Source of the DNA: Dendrobium chrysotoxum
Lineage: Eukaryota; Streptophyta; Magnoliopsida; Asparagales; Orchidaceae
Assembly: GCA_019925795.1 (NCBI GenBank)
Contig: CM034298.1
Location: 28,635,556 to 28,699,555, forward strand
Reading direction: 5' to 3'
DNA length: 64,000 nucleotides
A model generated the notes under the pieces. The model saw only the letters and a list, made by a program, of their open reading frames with translations. It ran no database searches and had not been told where the DNA came from. The position numbers and the translations under genes were made by a program. Below are positions 23,678-34,986 of the stretch, one piece after another. Each line of letters starts with the position of its first letter. Position 1 is the first letter of the stretch.

Positions 23678-26600
23678 TGTGGTACCTGGACAGCGGATGT
23701 TCTAGACACATGACTGGAGATACAAATCAATTTATTTCGCTGGAGGCCAGGGCTTGAGGCAAGGTTGCACTTGGAAATAATACCACCAGGAAGGTGGTAG
23801 GCTCAGGTATAATTGGTGATTCAAAGAATTTTATGATTGATAATGTTTTACTTGTAGATGGACTGAAACACAACTTGCTGAGCATTAGTCAACGTTGTGA
23901 CAAAGGATACAGCATCAAATTCCTGCCCACTGGCTACATTTTAAGCTTAAATGATAAAGTTATTTTGCAAGGGCAGAGGATCAACAATGTCTACAAGCTG
24001 GATGTAAGTTGCATTAAATCTGAGAATTCATTTTGCTTAAAAACTGCTGCTGATGAGTCTTGGTTATGGCATAGGAGATTGTGTCATGCTAGTATGAAAA
24101 CCCTTAGGAGAGTCACCCAAAAGGACTTAGTTAGAGCTTTGCCCAAGCTTAAGTTTAGTAAGGATCACCTGTGTGATGCCTATCTGTTAGGGAAGCAAGT
24201 TCGGTCCTCTTTTCACTCTGTTAAGGACATTAGCCCCTCTAGACCATTAGAAGTCCTTCACATGGACCTCTTTGGACCCATTAGCACTGCCAGCTTAGGG
24301 GGGAGAGTCTATGGATTTGTGATTGTAGATGACTACTCAAGGTTCACTTGGATTAAATTCTTGTCACATAAAACTGAGTCATTTGATAAGTTTAAGTCCT
24401 TCTCCACTTGGATTCAAAGGAAGTTAGGTTGTGAGATTCTGACTATTCATAGTGATCATGGTGGAGAGTTTGAGAATGTGAAGTTTGGAAGTTTTTGTGA
24501 GGAGCAAGGGATTAGTCACAATTTTTTAGCTCCTAGGACCCCTCAGCAGAACGAGGAAGCTGAAAGGAAGAATAAGACCTTAGTGGAAATCGCTAGAGCC
24601 GTGCTTGCCGAGTATTCACTTCCAAAATACTTCTGGGCTGAAGCGTTGAACAGTACCTGTTATGTGCTGAATAGGGTGAATGTGAGATCAAAACTGAACA
24701 AAACACCTTATGAGATCATTAAGGGTAGAACTCCAAACCTGTCCCACCTCCATGTCTTTGGCTGTAAGGTTTTCATTCTGAATAACGGGAAATCATCCTT
24801 AGGAAAGTTTGACCCCAAATCTGATGAAGGAGTGTTCTTAGACAATTCTAGTGTGGGGAAATCCTTTAGGGTGTTCAATAAAAGGACTTTGGTGGTGGAA
24901 GAGACAACCCGTGTGGTGTTTGATGAATCTGATCCTTAGGTGAATAGAATTGAGGAAGAAGAAGAGGTAGAGGAAATTACCCAAGGGGCTAGAAATGCAA
25001 ATCTGGAGGAGAGGGTAGAACTTCAAACCACACTGCCTAGAGATTGGAGATATTCTTCGAGTCAACCTAAAGAACTGATATTAGGAGACCCTTCTGAAGG
25101 TGTTAGGACAAGGCATGGACTTAGGAAGGAAGTAAACCATTCTGCCTTTATCTCAATGACTGAACCCACCAATATCAATCAAGCCCTTCCGGATAAGTTT
25201 TGGATCTTACCTATGCAGGAAGAATTGAATCAATTTGTAAGGAATGATGTTTGGGAGTTAGTAAAAAGACCTAGAAATCAAAGTATTATGGGAACCAAGT
25301 GGGTCTTTAAGAATAAGATGAATGATTCTAGTGTGGTGGTGAGAAATAAGGCAAGATTGGTGGCTAAGAGGTATAATCAGATAGAAGGGATTGATTTTGA
25401 GGAGACTTTTGCCCCTGTAGCTAGATTGGAAGCCATTAGAGTGCTACTAGCCTTTTCCTTTTATAAGGGATTCAAGCTGTTTCAAACGGATGTCAAGAGT
25501 TCCATTTTAAATGGGGTAATAAAAGAGGATGTTTTTGTAGAACAACCCCCAGGTTTTGAGAGTTTCCAATATCTAAATCATGTTTATAATTTAAAAAAGG
25601 CCTTGTATGGATTGAAACAGGTACCCAGAGCTTTGTATGAGAGGCATAGCACATTCCTGTTAGAAAGAGAATTTCTTAAGGGGAGCGTAGACACCACCCT
25701 TTTTCTGAGGAGAATGGGGATGACTTACTCATTGTCCAGATCTATGTTGATGATATAATATTTGGATCTTCTGATAAATATTTATGTGATGAGTTTTCTA
25801 AAATAATGAGTAAGGAGTTTGAGATGAGTATGATGGGAGAACTATCCTACTTTTTGGGTTTAGCATAAGGAAAACGGATGATAGAACCTTTCTTAATCAA
25901 TTTAAATACACTAAGGACATTTTGAAGAAATATGAAATGGACAAAGCCAAGCTAATCAATACTCCCTTGAGCTCCTCTGGTCAGTTATATAAGGATTCAA
26001 GTGGAAAATCTATTGATCAGAAAAAGTATAGAGGAATAATAGGAGCACTGCTTTACCTGACTGCTAGCCGACCTGATATCATGTTTAGTGTCTGTCTTTG
26101 TGCTAGGTTTCAGGCTGATCCTAAAGAGTCCCACCTGACTGCTGTTAAGAGAATTCTTAGATATCTTTTAGGGACCCCAAACCTAGGAATCTGGTACCCT
26201 AGGCATAACACCTCTTTTGAGATCATTGGGTATTCTGATTCTGACTTTGCGGGGTATAGGGTGGATAGAAAGAGCACTTCTTGAACTTCTCAATTCATAG
26301 AACAGTCTCTAGTCTCCTGGTCCAATAGAAAATAGAACTCAGTTGCACTTTCCACTGCTGAAGCTGAGTACATTTTCTTAGGAAGTTGTGTGACCCAAGT
26401 TCTTTGGTTAAAACAACAAGTTTTGGATTTAGGTTTACCTGTTGGCACAATTTCTGTTCTGTGTGATAATACTAGTGTCATCTACATCTCTAAGAATCCA
26501 ATCCAACATTCTAGGACCAAACACATTGATATAAGGCATCACTTCATTAGGGACCATGTTACAAAAGGGGACATTGAACTACATCATGTAGCAACTGAAA

Positions 26601-26692
26601 ATCAGCTGGCTGACATATTCACTAAACCACTGGCCTTTGACTCATTCAGTATTTTGAGAACCAGATTAGGAGTGATTGATATAAATGCTTGA
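23677..26692 (+). pseudogene. pol: Sirevirus B pol, broken
   Basis: Protease, integrase, reverse transcriptase and RNase H in copia order. MWYLDSGCSRHMTGD starts the protease (DSG intact). The integrase zinc region has HRRLCHAS but LCDAY, where C has LCDAC, so the last Cys is lost. HSDHGGEF and AERKN cover the remaining catalytic block. RT carries the altered QTDVKSSILNG and YVDD at 25743-25754. RNase H ends GVIDINA, TGA 26690-26692. Breaks include stops at about 23756 and 24939, a frameshift near 25715, and stops near 25867, 26282 and 26334. Confidence 0.93.
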
Positions 26693-28114
26693 TTCTGATA
26701 GCTGCTGATTTCTGATTTCTGTGATCTTTATTTTTGTTCCTATTAGTTAGTTATTTGATTTGATTATTTTCTTTAAGTTATTTTTAGCTTTTATTCTTCT
26801 GCTTTTTGTTTTAGCTTTAATGTCAGTTTAATTTGAGTATTTATTTTGATATGGTTTAGTTTTTACCTGTTTTATTTACTTATTCATCTCGTTTATCTAC
26901 TATCTTATGTGTTTGAAAATAAAAAAAAATGGATTTCTAACTAAGAGTTTTGCCTTGTTTTATCTGAAAGGTTATAAGCAGTGATTGATTCCACTGAATC
27001 TGTTAAAAGGAAGAAACATTGATGATTATTTCTCTTCCTCTAACTCCTTTACTGGTGTATGGTTTCTGTTGGATAAAAATCTTTTTCAAAATTAAAACAT
27101 TAGTTTTTGAAATAGAGATTTGTTTTATCTTCCTACAGTAATCTACCTCATATGAATAGTATTTTCAAAGTCTCGAGTCACTATTATGATTTTCTAAACC
27201 AAGTGATTGCATTTATCATATGATGTATGGCTTTTGTTTTGTGAATCATTCTTCCTTATTATGGAGAGTCATCTCCTATGTGTGGAAGATAATTTCATAG
27301 CTAAGTCTCTTTAATGATTATGAAAAGGAGAAAGCTTACAAAAGATGCGCAGTGCACCAAATAAATTGAAAAAGAGGCATAAAATAAGCCCAAAGCTGAA
27401 AAGATGCGAAATATTGCCAACTAAAAGACACACAAAGTGTATCAAAAATCAAAAGATGCTCAAAGCGCCAACCAAATTGAAAAAGAGGCACAAAATGAGC
27501 CCAAACCAAGGTTTCTTCCCTTTCAGATTGTTAAATATCTTAGAAAAATCCGTGCGCCACTTAATATTTTCAAAAGCTTGAGTTTGAAAATCCTGATTTC
27601 TGATTCCTTACTTTGTAACACTATTATATCAGATATTTTTCTGGAACGAGGCTTGAAAGGATCTCTTTTCGAATCTAATTTCTTTTCTTCTGAATTGGAT
27701 TTTTATTTTGAAAGAGGTTTGCATCGATAAAGTGTCCGGGGTCAGAGTTACGAAAGTCGATTTTTCCAACTTTTTCTGGATTTCAGCGCTCTCAATCATC
27801 TTCTTATTAGTTTCTGGATCAAAAATCAAGGAAGAATTCTGTTTTACTAGAGCAGACTGATTAAAAAAAAATCGTTATTTTTTTTGTGTTCTCGTTCCGA
27901 GTTTTCTTCATTTTTTGTACTGATGTTTTAGTATTTCTATTTACCCTCCTCCTTTTTGTGATGTCAAAAGAGTGAGTCATTTGTAGTCGTTTCTATTGTT
28001 GTTATGTGTAAGGTTTCCTGTATTAGTTTGGTTGTTAAATGAAAATTAAAAAAAAACAATTTTTCGATCTTCTTGTTATATTTCAAACTACTGTATAAAT
28101 ATATTGCCATCATC
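26693..28114 (+). other. Sirevirus B 3' non-coding region
   Basis: 1.4 kb without an env-like ORF. T-rich to about 26930. From 27340 to 27510 there are two main degenerate units of AAAAGATGC...GAAAAAGAGGCA.AAAAT.AGCCC, about 110 bp apart, homologous to 18940-19125 of A. A decayed second PPT (AAAAGAGTGAG) is at 27966-27976. Confidence 0.75.
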
Positions 28115-28127
28115 AAAAAGGGGGAGA
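28115..28127 (+). other. Polypurine tract of Sirevirus B
   Basis: AAAAAGGGGGAGA one base before the 3' LTR, in the context CATCAAAAAGGGGGAGAT. Confidence 0.95.
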
Positions 28128-28128
28128 T

Positions 28129-29827
28129 TGTTGCAAATCTGGTTTTGATGATGGAAAACATGTCTCTATTATATCTTTCTTGGCTAACCCGTTTCAGGCA
28201 CAAAAGATCACGAGCAACTCAGACCAACTCAAGATCTGGTCCAAGTGTGTCTAAGTGTATAATTTTCTTTTTCTTGAGTCAATTGTAATGTAACTGATCC
28301 CCTAGCTAAGTAACCTTACACACACACACTCAGGGGGAGAGCTTGAGTGAATTAGAGTTTCTGTTTAAATTTTTGTTTAGATCATCCTAGACGATAGTCA
28401 CATCGTCCTGGACGATCAAGTAAAAACAGAAACCCTAATTAGCGCGACCAAGTTAAGAGGGTCTAATTAAGCAGATCATCCTGAACGATCTTTGGATCGT
28501 ACGGGACGTTATGCTCAAATCAGAAATTCTCAGCCGCAAGATCAAGTTAGGCAAGTTTTTATTTTTAGATATTTGGTCTGATCGTCCCGGACGATACGTG
28601 TATCGTCCCGGACGATTCAGTACAATCATGCCTAAATTAATCTCGTAATTAAAGAAAGCAATTTATATCTGATTGATACGATCATATCATCCTGGACGAT
28701 CACAGGATCGTCCCGGATGATCATGATCGTTTAGTGCATTTCAGCTGTACGACCCGAACTGTGTTAAGGATGATTTTGGCACTTTTTGAACTAATCGTAC
28801 AGGACGATACCCTTATCATCCTGGACGATCAAGTCATTTTTTGATCATCCAGCACAGTTTGCTCTGGACGACCCGAACTGTCTTCTGGACGATATTCCTC
28901 AATTTACACTAATCGTCCCGGACGATCACAAAATCGTACGGGACGATATGAACAACTTTTTGAACTGATCGTCCAGAAGAGCCAGATCATCCAGGCTGAA
29001 TCAGCTGATTTTGAACTGATCGTACAGGATGATCTATCGATCATTCTAGATGATATTGGCCGACCAGTTGAGATTTAAGGTAAATTTTAAGCCCTCCTAT
29101 AAAAGAACTTTTTCTTGAAATAAGAAAAAGCTTTTGCCACTTTCCTTTCCAGAGAAAACCTAGAGAGAGAGAGTTTGGGAGAGAGAGAGAGGATCTTACG
29201 AGGGGGAGTTAGTGAGGGATTAACTAAGGTTGCTCCAAGCACGGATCAGAGTCATCTTCTCCGCTCGTCGTCTTTCATCGTGTCGGTGTTCTTTGGGAGA
29301 GGATCGTTGGCAAGAAGATCTATGGTTCTCTGCTTGATTCAAGAGGAAGCAAAAGGATGTTGGTTCTCTGTCTGCTTCAGGTGGAAGCAAAAGGAGTCCG
29401 AAGGTTCTCTGCCTGCTTCAGGAGGAAGCAAAAGAAGGTTAGGTTCTCTGCCTCACCTGGTGGTGGAAAGGAGGTTTTTGTATAGGCTTCTCCGCCTTGC
29501 TGTGGGAGCAAAATGAGAGTCACTTTTTATTTAGTACAACACCCAGAGGGGAGGCTCCGGGGAGTGGATGTAGGTTAAGTTGATCGAACCACTATAAAAT
29601 CTGGTTTATTTTTCTGATTCTATTTTGTACTTTACTTTTTCGATATTAACTGCTTGGGTGAATTTTTGTAATTGATCTTTTCATTCTTGTTTACTTGTTT
29701 CCGCTGCTAAGTATCAAAAAGATTTTTCTGTTCCTCGTGAAATTTTTAAATAACCAATTCACCCCCCCCCCTCTTGGTTAGCCTCGAGACTAGTTCACTA
29801 GGGCTTAACATCCCTATCGAACTTTCA
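28129..29827 (+). repeat. 3' LTR of Sirevirus B
   Basis: TGTTGCAAATCTGG...GAACTTTCA, 1699 bp. It pairs with 20076-21769. Palindrome array about 28380-29050, leader hairpin chain 29324-29519 (unit 3 intact here: GCTTC-AGGAG-GAAGC near 29414-29428). Confidence 0.97.
29099..29106 (+). promoter_or_regulatory. TATA box, B 3' LTR
   Basis: TATAAAAG at the position equivalent to 21040-21047. It could drive read-out transcription into antisense A pol. Confidence 0.7.
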
Positions 29828-29832
29828 AAGGA

Positions 29833-32554
29833 CTTGGGCCACACAACTTCCTAAGGCAATGTACTCAGCTTCAGCAGTGAAAAGTGCAACATAGTTCTAT
29901 TTTCTACTAGACCAGGAAACTAAATACTGTCTTATGAATTGATAAGTTCCAAAAGTGCTTTTTTTATCCACCCTACACCCTGCAAAGTCAGAATCAGAAT
30001 ATTCAATAATCTCAAAAGAGGTGTTGTGCTTAGGGTACCAAATTCCTAGGTTAGGGGTCCCTAAAAGATATCTAATAATTCTCTTGACAACAGTTAGGTG
30101 GGACTCTTTAGGATCAGCTTGAAACCTAGCATAAAGACAAGCACTAAACATAATATCAGGTCGGCTAGCAGTCAGGTAAAGCAGTGATCCAATTATTCCT
30201 TTATACTTCTTCTTATCAAGAGATTTTCTATTTGAATCCTTATCTAACTGAATAGAGGAGCTCATGGGAGTGTTGATTGGCTTGGCTTTGCCCATTTTAT
30301 ATTTCTTTAAAATATCCTTAGTGTATTTAGATAGATTGATAATGGTTCCATCATCCAGTTTCCTTATGCTAAACCCCAAAAGTAGGATAATTCTCCCATC
30401 ATACTCATCTCAAACTCTTTACTCAGTATTTTTAAAAAATCATCACATAAACTTTTTTCAGAAGATCCAAAAAGTATATCATCAATATAAATCTGGTTAC
30501 TGAGTAAATCATCCCCTATTCTCCTTAGAAAAAGGGTGGTGTCTACGCTCCCCTTAACAAATTCTCTTTCTAACAGGAATGTGCTAAGCCTCTCATACCA
30601 AGCTCTGGGTGCCTATTTCAATCCATATATGGCCTTTTTTAATTTATAAATATGATTTAGATATTGGGAACTCTCAAAACCTGGGGGTTGTTCTATAAAA
30701 ACATCCTCTTTTATTACCCCATTTAAAAAAGCACTCTTGACATCCATTTGAAACAGCTTAAATCCCTTATAACAGGCAAAGGCTAGTAGCACTCTAATGG
30801 CTTGCAATCTAGCTACAGGGGTAAAGGTCTCCTTAAAATCAATCCCTTCAATCTGATTATACCCCTTAGCCACCAATCTAGCCTTATTCCTAACCACCAC
30901 ACCAGAATCATTCATCTTATTCTTAAAGACCCACTTTATTTCTACTATACTTTGATTTTTAGGTCTTTCTACTAACTCCCAAACATCATTCCTTATAAAT
31001 TGATTCAATTCTTCATGCATAGGTAAGATCCAAAACTCATCCGAAAAAGCTTGATTGATGTTGGTGAGTTCAGTCATTGAGATAAAGGCAGAATGGTTTA
31101 CTTCTTTCCTAAGTCCATGCATAGTCCTAACACCTTCAGAAGGGTCTCCTAAGATCAGTTCTTTAGGATGACTCGAAGAATATCTCCAATCTCTAGGCAG
31201 TGTGGTTTGAGGTTCTACCCTCTCCTCCAGATTTGAATTTCTAGCCCCTTGGGTAATTTCCTCTACCTCTTCTTCTTCCTCAATTCTATTCACCTTAGGA
31301 TCAGATTCATCAAACACCACATGGGTTGTCACTTCCACCACCAAAGTCCTTTTATTGAACACCCTAAAGGATTTTCCCACACTAGAATAGCCTAAGAACA
31401 CTCCTTCACCAGATTAGGGGTCAAATTTTCCTAAGGATGACTTCCCATTATTCAGAATGAAAACCTTACATCCAAAGATATGGAGGTGGGACAGGTTTGG
31501 AGCTTTACCCTTAATGATCTCATAAGGTGTCTTGTTCAGATTAGATCTAACATTCACCCTATTCAGCACATAATAGACAGTGTTTACCGCTTCAGCCCAA
31601 AAGTATTTTAGAAGTGAATACTCAACAAGTATGGCTTTAGAGGCTTCCACTAAGATCCTATTCTTCCTTTCAGCTACCCCATTCTGCTGAGCGGTCCTAG
31701 GAGCTAAAAAATTGTGACTAATCCCTTGCTCCTCACAGAAAGTTTCAAACTTCACATTTCAAACTCTCCACCATGATCACTATGAATAGTCAAGATCTTA
31801 GAACCTAAATTCCTCTGAATCCAAGGGGAGAAAGACTTAAATTCCTCAAATGACTCAGATTTATGTGATAGAAATTTAATCCAAGTGAACCTCGAGTAAT
31901 CATCAACAATCACAAAACCATAGACTTTCCCCCCTAAGCTGGCAGTGCTAATGGGTCCAAAGAGATCCATGTGAAGGACATCTAAAGGTCTAGAGGTGCT
32001 AATGTCCTTAACAGAGTGAAAGGAGGACTCGACTTGCTTCCCTATTAGACAGGCATCACACAGGTGATCCTTAGTGAACTTAAGCTTAGGGACACCTCTA
32101 ACTAAGTCCTTTTGGGTGACTTTTCTAACGATTTTCATACTGGCATGATATAATCTCCTGTGCCACAACCAAGACTCATCAACACCAGTTTTTAAGCAAA
32201 TTGAATTATCAGCTTTAAAGCAATATACATCTAGCATATAGATATTGTTGATCCCTTATACTTACAAAATAATTTTGTCATTTAAGCTTAAAATATAGCA
32301 AGTGGGTAGGAATTTGATGTTATATCTTTTGTCACAGAGTTGACTGATGCTCAGCATGTTGTGTTTTAATTCATCTACAAGCAAAATATTATCATTCATG
32401 AAATTCTTTGAATCTCTAATTATACCTGATCTACCACCCTCCTAGTCATGTTGTCTACAAGTGTAACCTTTCCTCCATCCCTGGCCTCCAATGAAATGAA
32501 CTGACTTGCATCTCCAGTCATGTGTCTTGAACATCCGCTGTCTAGGTACTACAT
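29833..32554 (-). pseudogene. pol: Sirevirus A pol, 5' part (protease to RNase H)
   Basis: Minus strand. The ATG at 32552-32554 is followed directly by TAG. The protease is weak. Integrase covers about 32237-31414: HRRLYHAS (a Cys-to-Tyr change), LCDACLIGK, HMDLFGPI, HSDHGGEF, ERKNRI. The RT domain is about 31100-30400, with WVFKNKMND, FQMDVKSAFLNG and YIDD (30478-30489). RNase H begins with YSDSDFAGCRVD near 30000 and continues to the B insertion at 29828-29832; the remainder is at 20075-19783. Frameshifts occur near 31755 and 31410 and a stop near 30612. All catalytic blocks are recognisable. Confidence 0.92.
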
Positions 32555-32581
32555 GCTCTCATGAGGTCTTATGTGAGAGCA
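32554..32581 (-). other. gag-pol junction hairpin, A
   Basis: On the minus strand TGCTCTCAC (32581-32573), 10-nt loop, ATGAGAGCA (32562-32554). Eight of nine pairs hold; the innermost is an A.C mismatch consistent with one G-to-A change. It has the same position as in B and C and is preceded by TTTTGTAGG. Confidence 0.75.
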
Positions 32582-32595
32582 CACCTACAAAATCA

Positions 32596-32978
32596 TTAAA
32601 TGTCAGATTTAGGAACCCAAAAAGGTTTGGGTTCCTTCTTATAAAAAGAAGAATGCAATACATGGGTGCTGTGTTGTGAAACAGGCAATTTGGACCTCCA
32701 CACCCAATGTGTACTACGGTGAACAGTACAGGTGTGGGAGATGTGTCCTAACATGCCATAAGAAAAACATCTAACACCAGGAAAAGGGTTAACTAATCTA
32801 CGTGGGTGATAGTGCCTCTTCCTAGGTTTGTATGAAATATGCTTTGATGATTTTGAAATAGATTCTTCAAAAGGTGGAGGTGCAGAAAATTATGCAAAAG
32901 TTAGAGGTGTTTCATTTTTCTCAAAAGGAGCAATTTTTACTCTTAAAATTTATTCTCCTTGTTAAGACTTGCAATTTC
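32596..32978 (-). pseudogene. gag: Sirevirus A gag, 3' part
   Basis: The C-terminal gag segment, with a degenerate second knuckle (CGMLGHISHTC-like, near 32735-32780) and the WVPKSDI-like end, stop TAA on the minus strand at 32596-32598. It is cut at 32978 by insertion of C; the N-terminal part is at 42127-43560. Confidence 0.85.
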
Positions 32979-33295
32979 TGTTGAAATCCACGATCCCGAG
33001 CACTTAATTTTGATGGTGACAACTAATACTTACTGAGTACATATAGACTTCCGTTTGATTACAAATGTTTAATCTTTATATATGAGGACTAACATTTCAG
33101 GTCAGATGCACACTGCTAAAGAATGCTGGAGACTCAAATTGGGTAGAATAGGATGTTGAAGAGTCTGTAATTTTTATTTCTTTAATTTTTCTTTTTGAGT
33201 CTGCCACAGAAGCATGCATGTGAAAGGAGCAACAATGCACACACACAGGGGGAGATTTTTTCTTTTAAAATGATTAATTTTTTTTTAAAACACAT

Positions 33296-34110
33296 CGTAC
33301 TGTACGATCATGGATCGTACTGTACGATTAATTATAATACTCAGGCTAACGGCTAATTTTCTAATGTTTATGTTTACAAACTTATCGTACTGTACGATCC
33401 ATATCGTACTGTACGATAATATGTAATTGTGAAACCCTAGCCGCCAGAATAAGTTTGGTAAGTTTTCAAAATTGATTTTCTGAACTGATCGTACTGTACG
33501 ATTAATTAAAACTTGCCAAAATTATCTCCCTAATCAGGAAATAAACGTTGGTTTCTAATTAATATGTCGATCGTACTGTACGATCGTATATCGTACTGTA
33601 CGACTGATAGAGACGATTTCATTCATCCCAGAGATCGTACCAGACGAAGCCAAGGTTTTATGTTCTGTTCGTCCTGGATGATATTCATATCGTACAGGAT
33701 GATATCAAGAAATGAACTGATCGTACTGTACGACTGGTGGAGTGCTGGACGATTGACAAAGACGATTTTCTTCATCCCAGCGATCGTACCAGACGATCCC
33801 AAGAAATTTTGAACTAATCGTACTGGACGATATTCCTATCGTACAGGACGATATCATGAAAAACCCTATTCGTACTGTACTATTCAATGAGTGCTGGACG
33901 ACTGACAGAGACGAGTTCTTCGTCCCGAGGTTCGTCCCATAGTTCGTCCCGTACGAACAGTACGAATCAATAGTATCGTACTAAACGATATACATATCGT
34001 ACTGTACGATATGAATAAAATTCGATACCTGTTCGTCTGTACTCGTACTGGACGGAGCTGTAATTGAATTGATCGTACTGTACGTTTATAAATCGTACTG
34101 TACGAACAGA
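33296..34110 (+). repeat. TCGTACTGTACGA palindrome array, C 5' LTR
   Basis: About ten exact copies of TCGTAC-T-GTACGA (6-bp arms, 1-nt centre) and a similar number of variants such as TCGTACAGGACGA and TCGTACCAGACGA, spaced 15-120 bp apart. Several are extended by flanking A/T or GAT to arms of 8 or more. Confidence 0.9.
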
Positions 34111-34150
34111 AACACAAAAGTTGAAATTTTTAGGGTTTTCTGAAGCCTGA

Positions 34151-34158
34151 TATAAAAA
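34151..34158 (+). promoter_or_regulatory. TATA box, C 5' LTR
   Basis: TATAAAAA in GAAGCCTGATATAAAAAACAAC just after the palindrome array, the equivalent of the B promoter. Confidence 0.75.
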
Positions 34159-34424
34159 ACAACTTATTATTTTTCTAAAGAGGTTGTTGATCAATCCTTT
34201 GCTGTGAGAGGCTTAGAGGAAGAAGGGGATTCGTAGAGAGAAGTTTTTGGAGAGATCTAGGGCTTGAGAGAGGAAGGTGAAGGTGAGCTTGAGCGTGAGG
34301 GAGAAGTAGTGTGAGGGGATCACACGGTGGCTCCAAGCTAGCTGCATGCTTTGCTCCTCTTGTGGCTTTGGAAACTTCAAGAACGTTCTCGAGGGAAGAG
34401 TCACTTCAAGATCAACATCGCCAA

Positions 34425-34579
34425 GGTACTCTGCCATCTCCAGGAGGGAGAAAAAGGAGAAGGTCCGCTGCCGTCACCAGGAGGGTGACATAGCGTTTGG
34501 TATTCCGCCACACCGAGGGAGGTGAAAGTGAGTATTGTAAAGGATTCTCCGCCTTGCTGTGGGGGCAAAAGGAGAGTCA
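34425..34579 (+). repeat. Leader hairpin-repeat chain, C 5' LTR
   Basis: Four units. Stems: TCTCC/GGAGA (34437-34451, loop AGGAG), GTCACC/GGTGAC (34473-34489, loop AGGAG), CACC/GGTG (34511-34524, loop GAGGGA), TTGC/GCAA (loop TGTGGGG) enclosed by TTCTCC/GGAGAG. Stems differ from those of B but occupy the same place after a CTSTGCC or CCGCC lead-in. Confidence 0.75.
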
Positions 34580-34929
34580 ACTTTTATTAGTGCAAATCCC
34601 GGAGTAGAGGACTCCGGGGAGTGGACGTAGGTCAAGTGACCGAACCACTATAAAAATCTCTGGTGTGTTTTTTCCTGTTTACCGTACTTTACTTTTCATG
34701 CTTTAAATTTGTGTATTTTAATTGCTTGGTGAAAAATCAGTATTTAATTATTGTAGTGTAAAATCCAAAATTGAACTGTCAATTTCATAGTTGTGAACGT
34801 TGTATTTGCTTCCGCACGTTAGTCGTTAAATTATGTTTTGAAAATACAAAAAAATTAGAACTCTTGTGTAGGGTTAAATTTTTAAAATACCAATTCACCC
34901 CCCCTCTTGGCGCATCTCGTACTTTCAAG

Positions 34930-34941
34930 TGGTATCAGAGC
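34930..34941 (+). other. Primer binding site of Sirevirus C
   Basis: TGGTATCAGAGC two bases after the LTR, identical to B. Confidence 0.95.
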
Positions 34942-34986
34942 GGGGTTTCAAAATAGTGTTTTAGAAAACCTAGAAACGTAAGATCC

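Larger units (their letters stand above)
20076..29827 (+). mobile_element. Sirevirus B (Ty1/copia), full-length, dead
   Basis: 9752 bp, inserted antisense into A pol. Order: 5' LTR 20076-21769, PBS 21772-21783, gag 21825-23635, pol 23677-26692, non-coding 26693-28114, PPT 28115-28127, 3' LTR 28129-29827. All parts are present, but gag and pol carry many stops. LTR divergence looks like 5-10% in the stretches I compared, intermediate between A and C. Most coding damage looks like C-to-T or G-to-A change. Confidence 0.97.
20071..29832. repeat. Target-site duplication of Sirevirus B
   Basis: AAGGA at 20071-20075 and AAGGA at 29828-29832 is a perfect 5-bp direct repeat immediately outside the LTR termini. 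Confidence 0.97.
32979..34927 (+). repeat. 5' LTR of Sirevirus C
   Basis: TGTTGAAATCC...CTCGTACTTTCA, 1949 bp. U3 palindrome array 33296-34110, TATA 34151-34158, leader hairpin chain 34425-34579, conserved GTGGACGTAGGTCAAG near 34620. Confidence 0.97.

Noticed and set aside
26693..28114. Possible env-like ORF downstream of B pol
   Set aside because: Only short ORFs below 100 codons with no signal peptide, membrane segment or coiled coil; the region is repeat-rich and stop-rich.
33296..34110. CRISPR-like array of short repeats
   Set aside because: Spacers are irregular and related to each other, the repeats are 13-16 bp palindromes inside an LTR, and the context is plant retrotransposon.
33564..34194. 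Overlapping ORFs on both strands in the C LTR U3 (and the same at 40728-41393)
   Set aside because: They come from the palindrome array, which reads open on both strands; the peptides are repeats of the motif and not proteins.
34311..34493. ORF of 60 codons in the C leader (also at 41510)
   Set aside because: It has no ATG (opens at GTG), lies across the hairpin units, and is not similar in protein sequence to the A and B leader frames.
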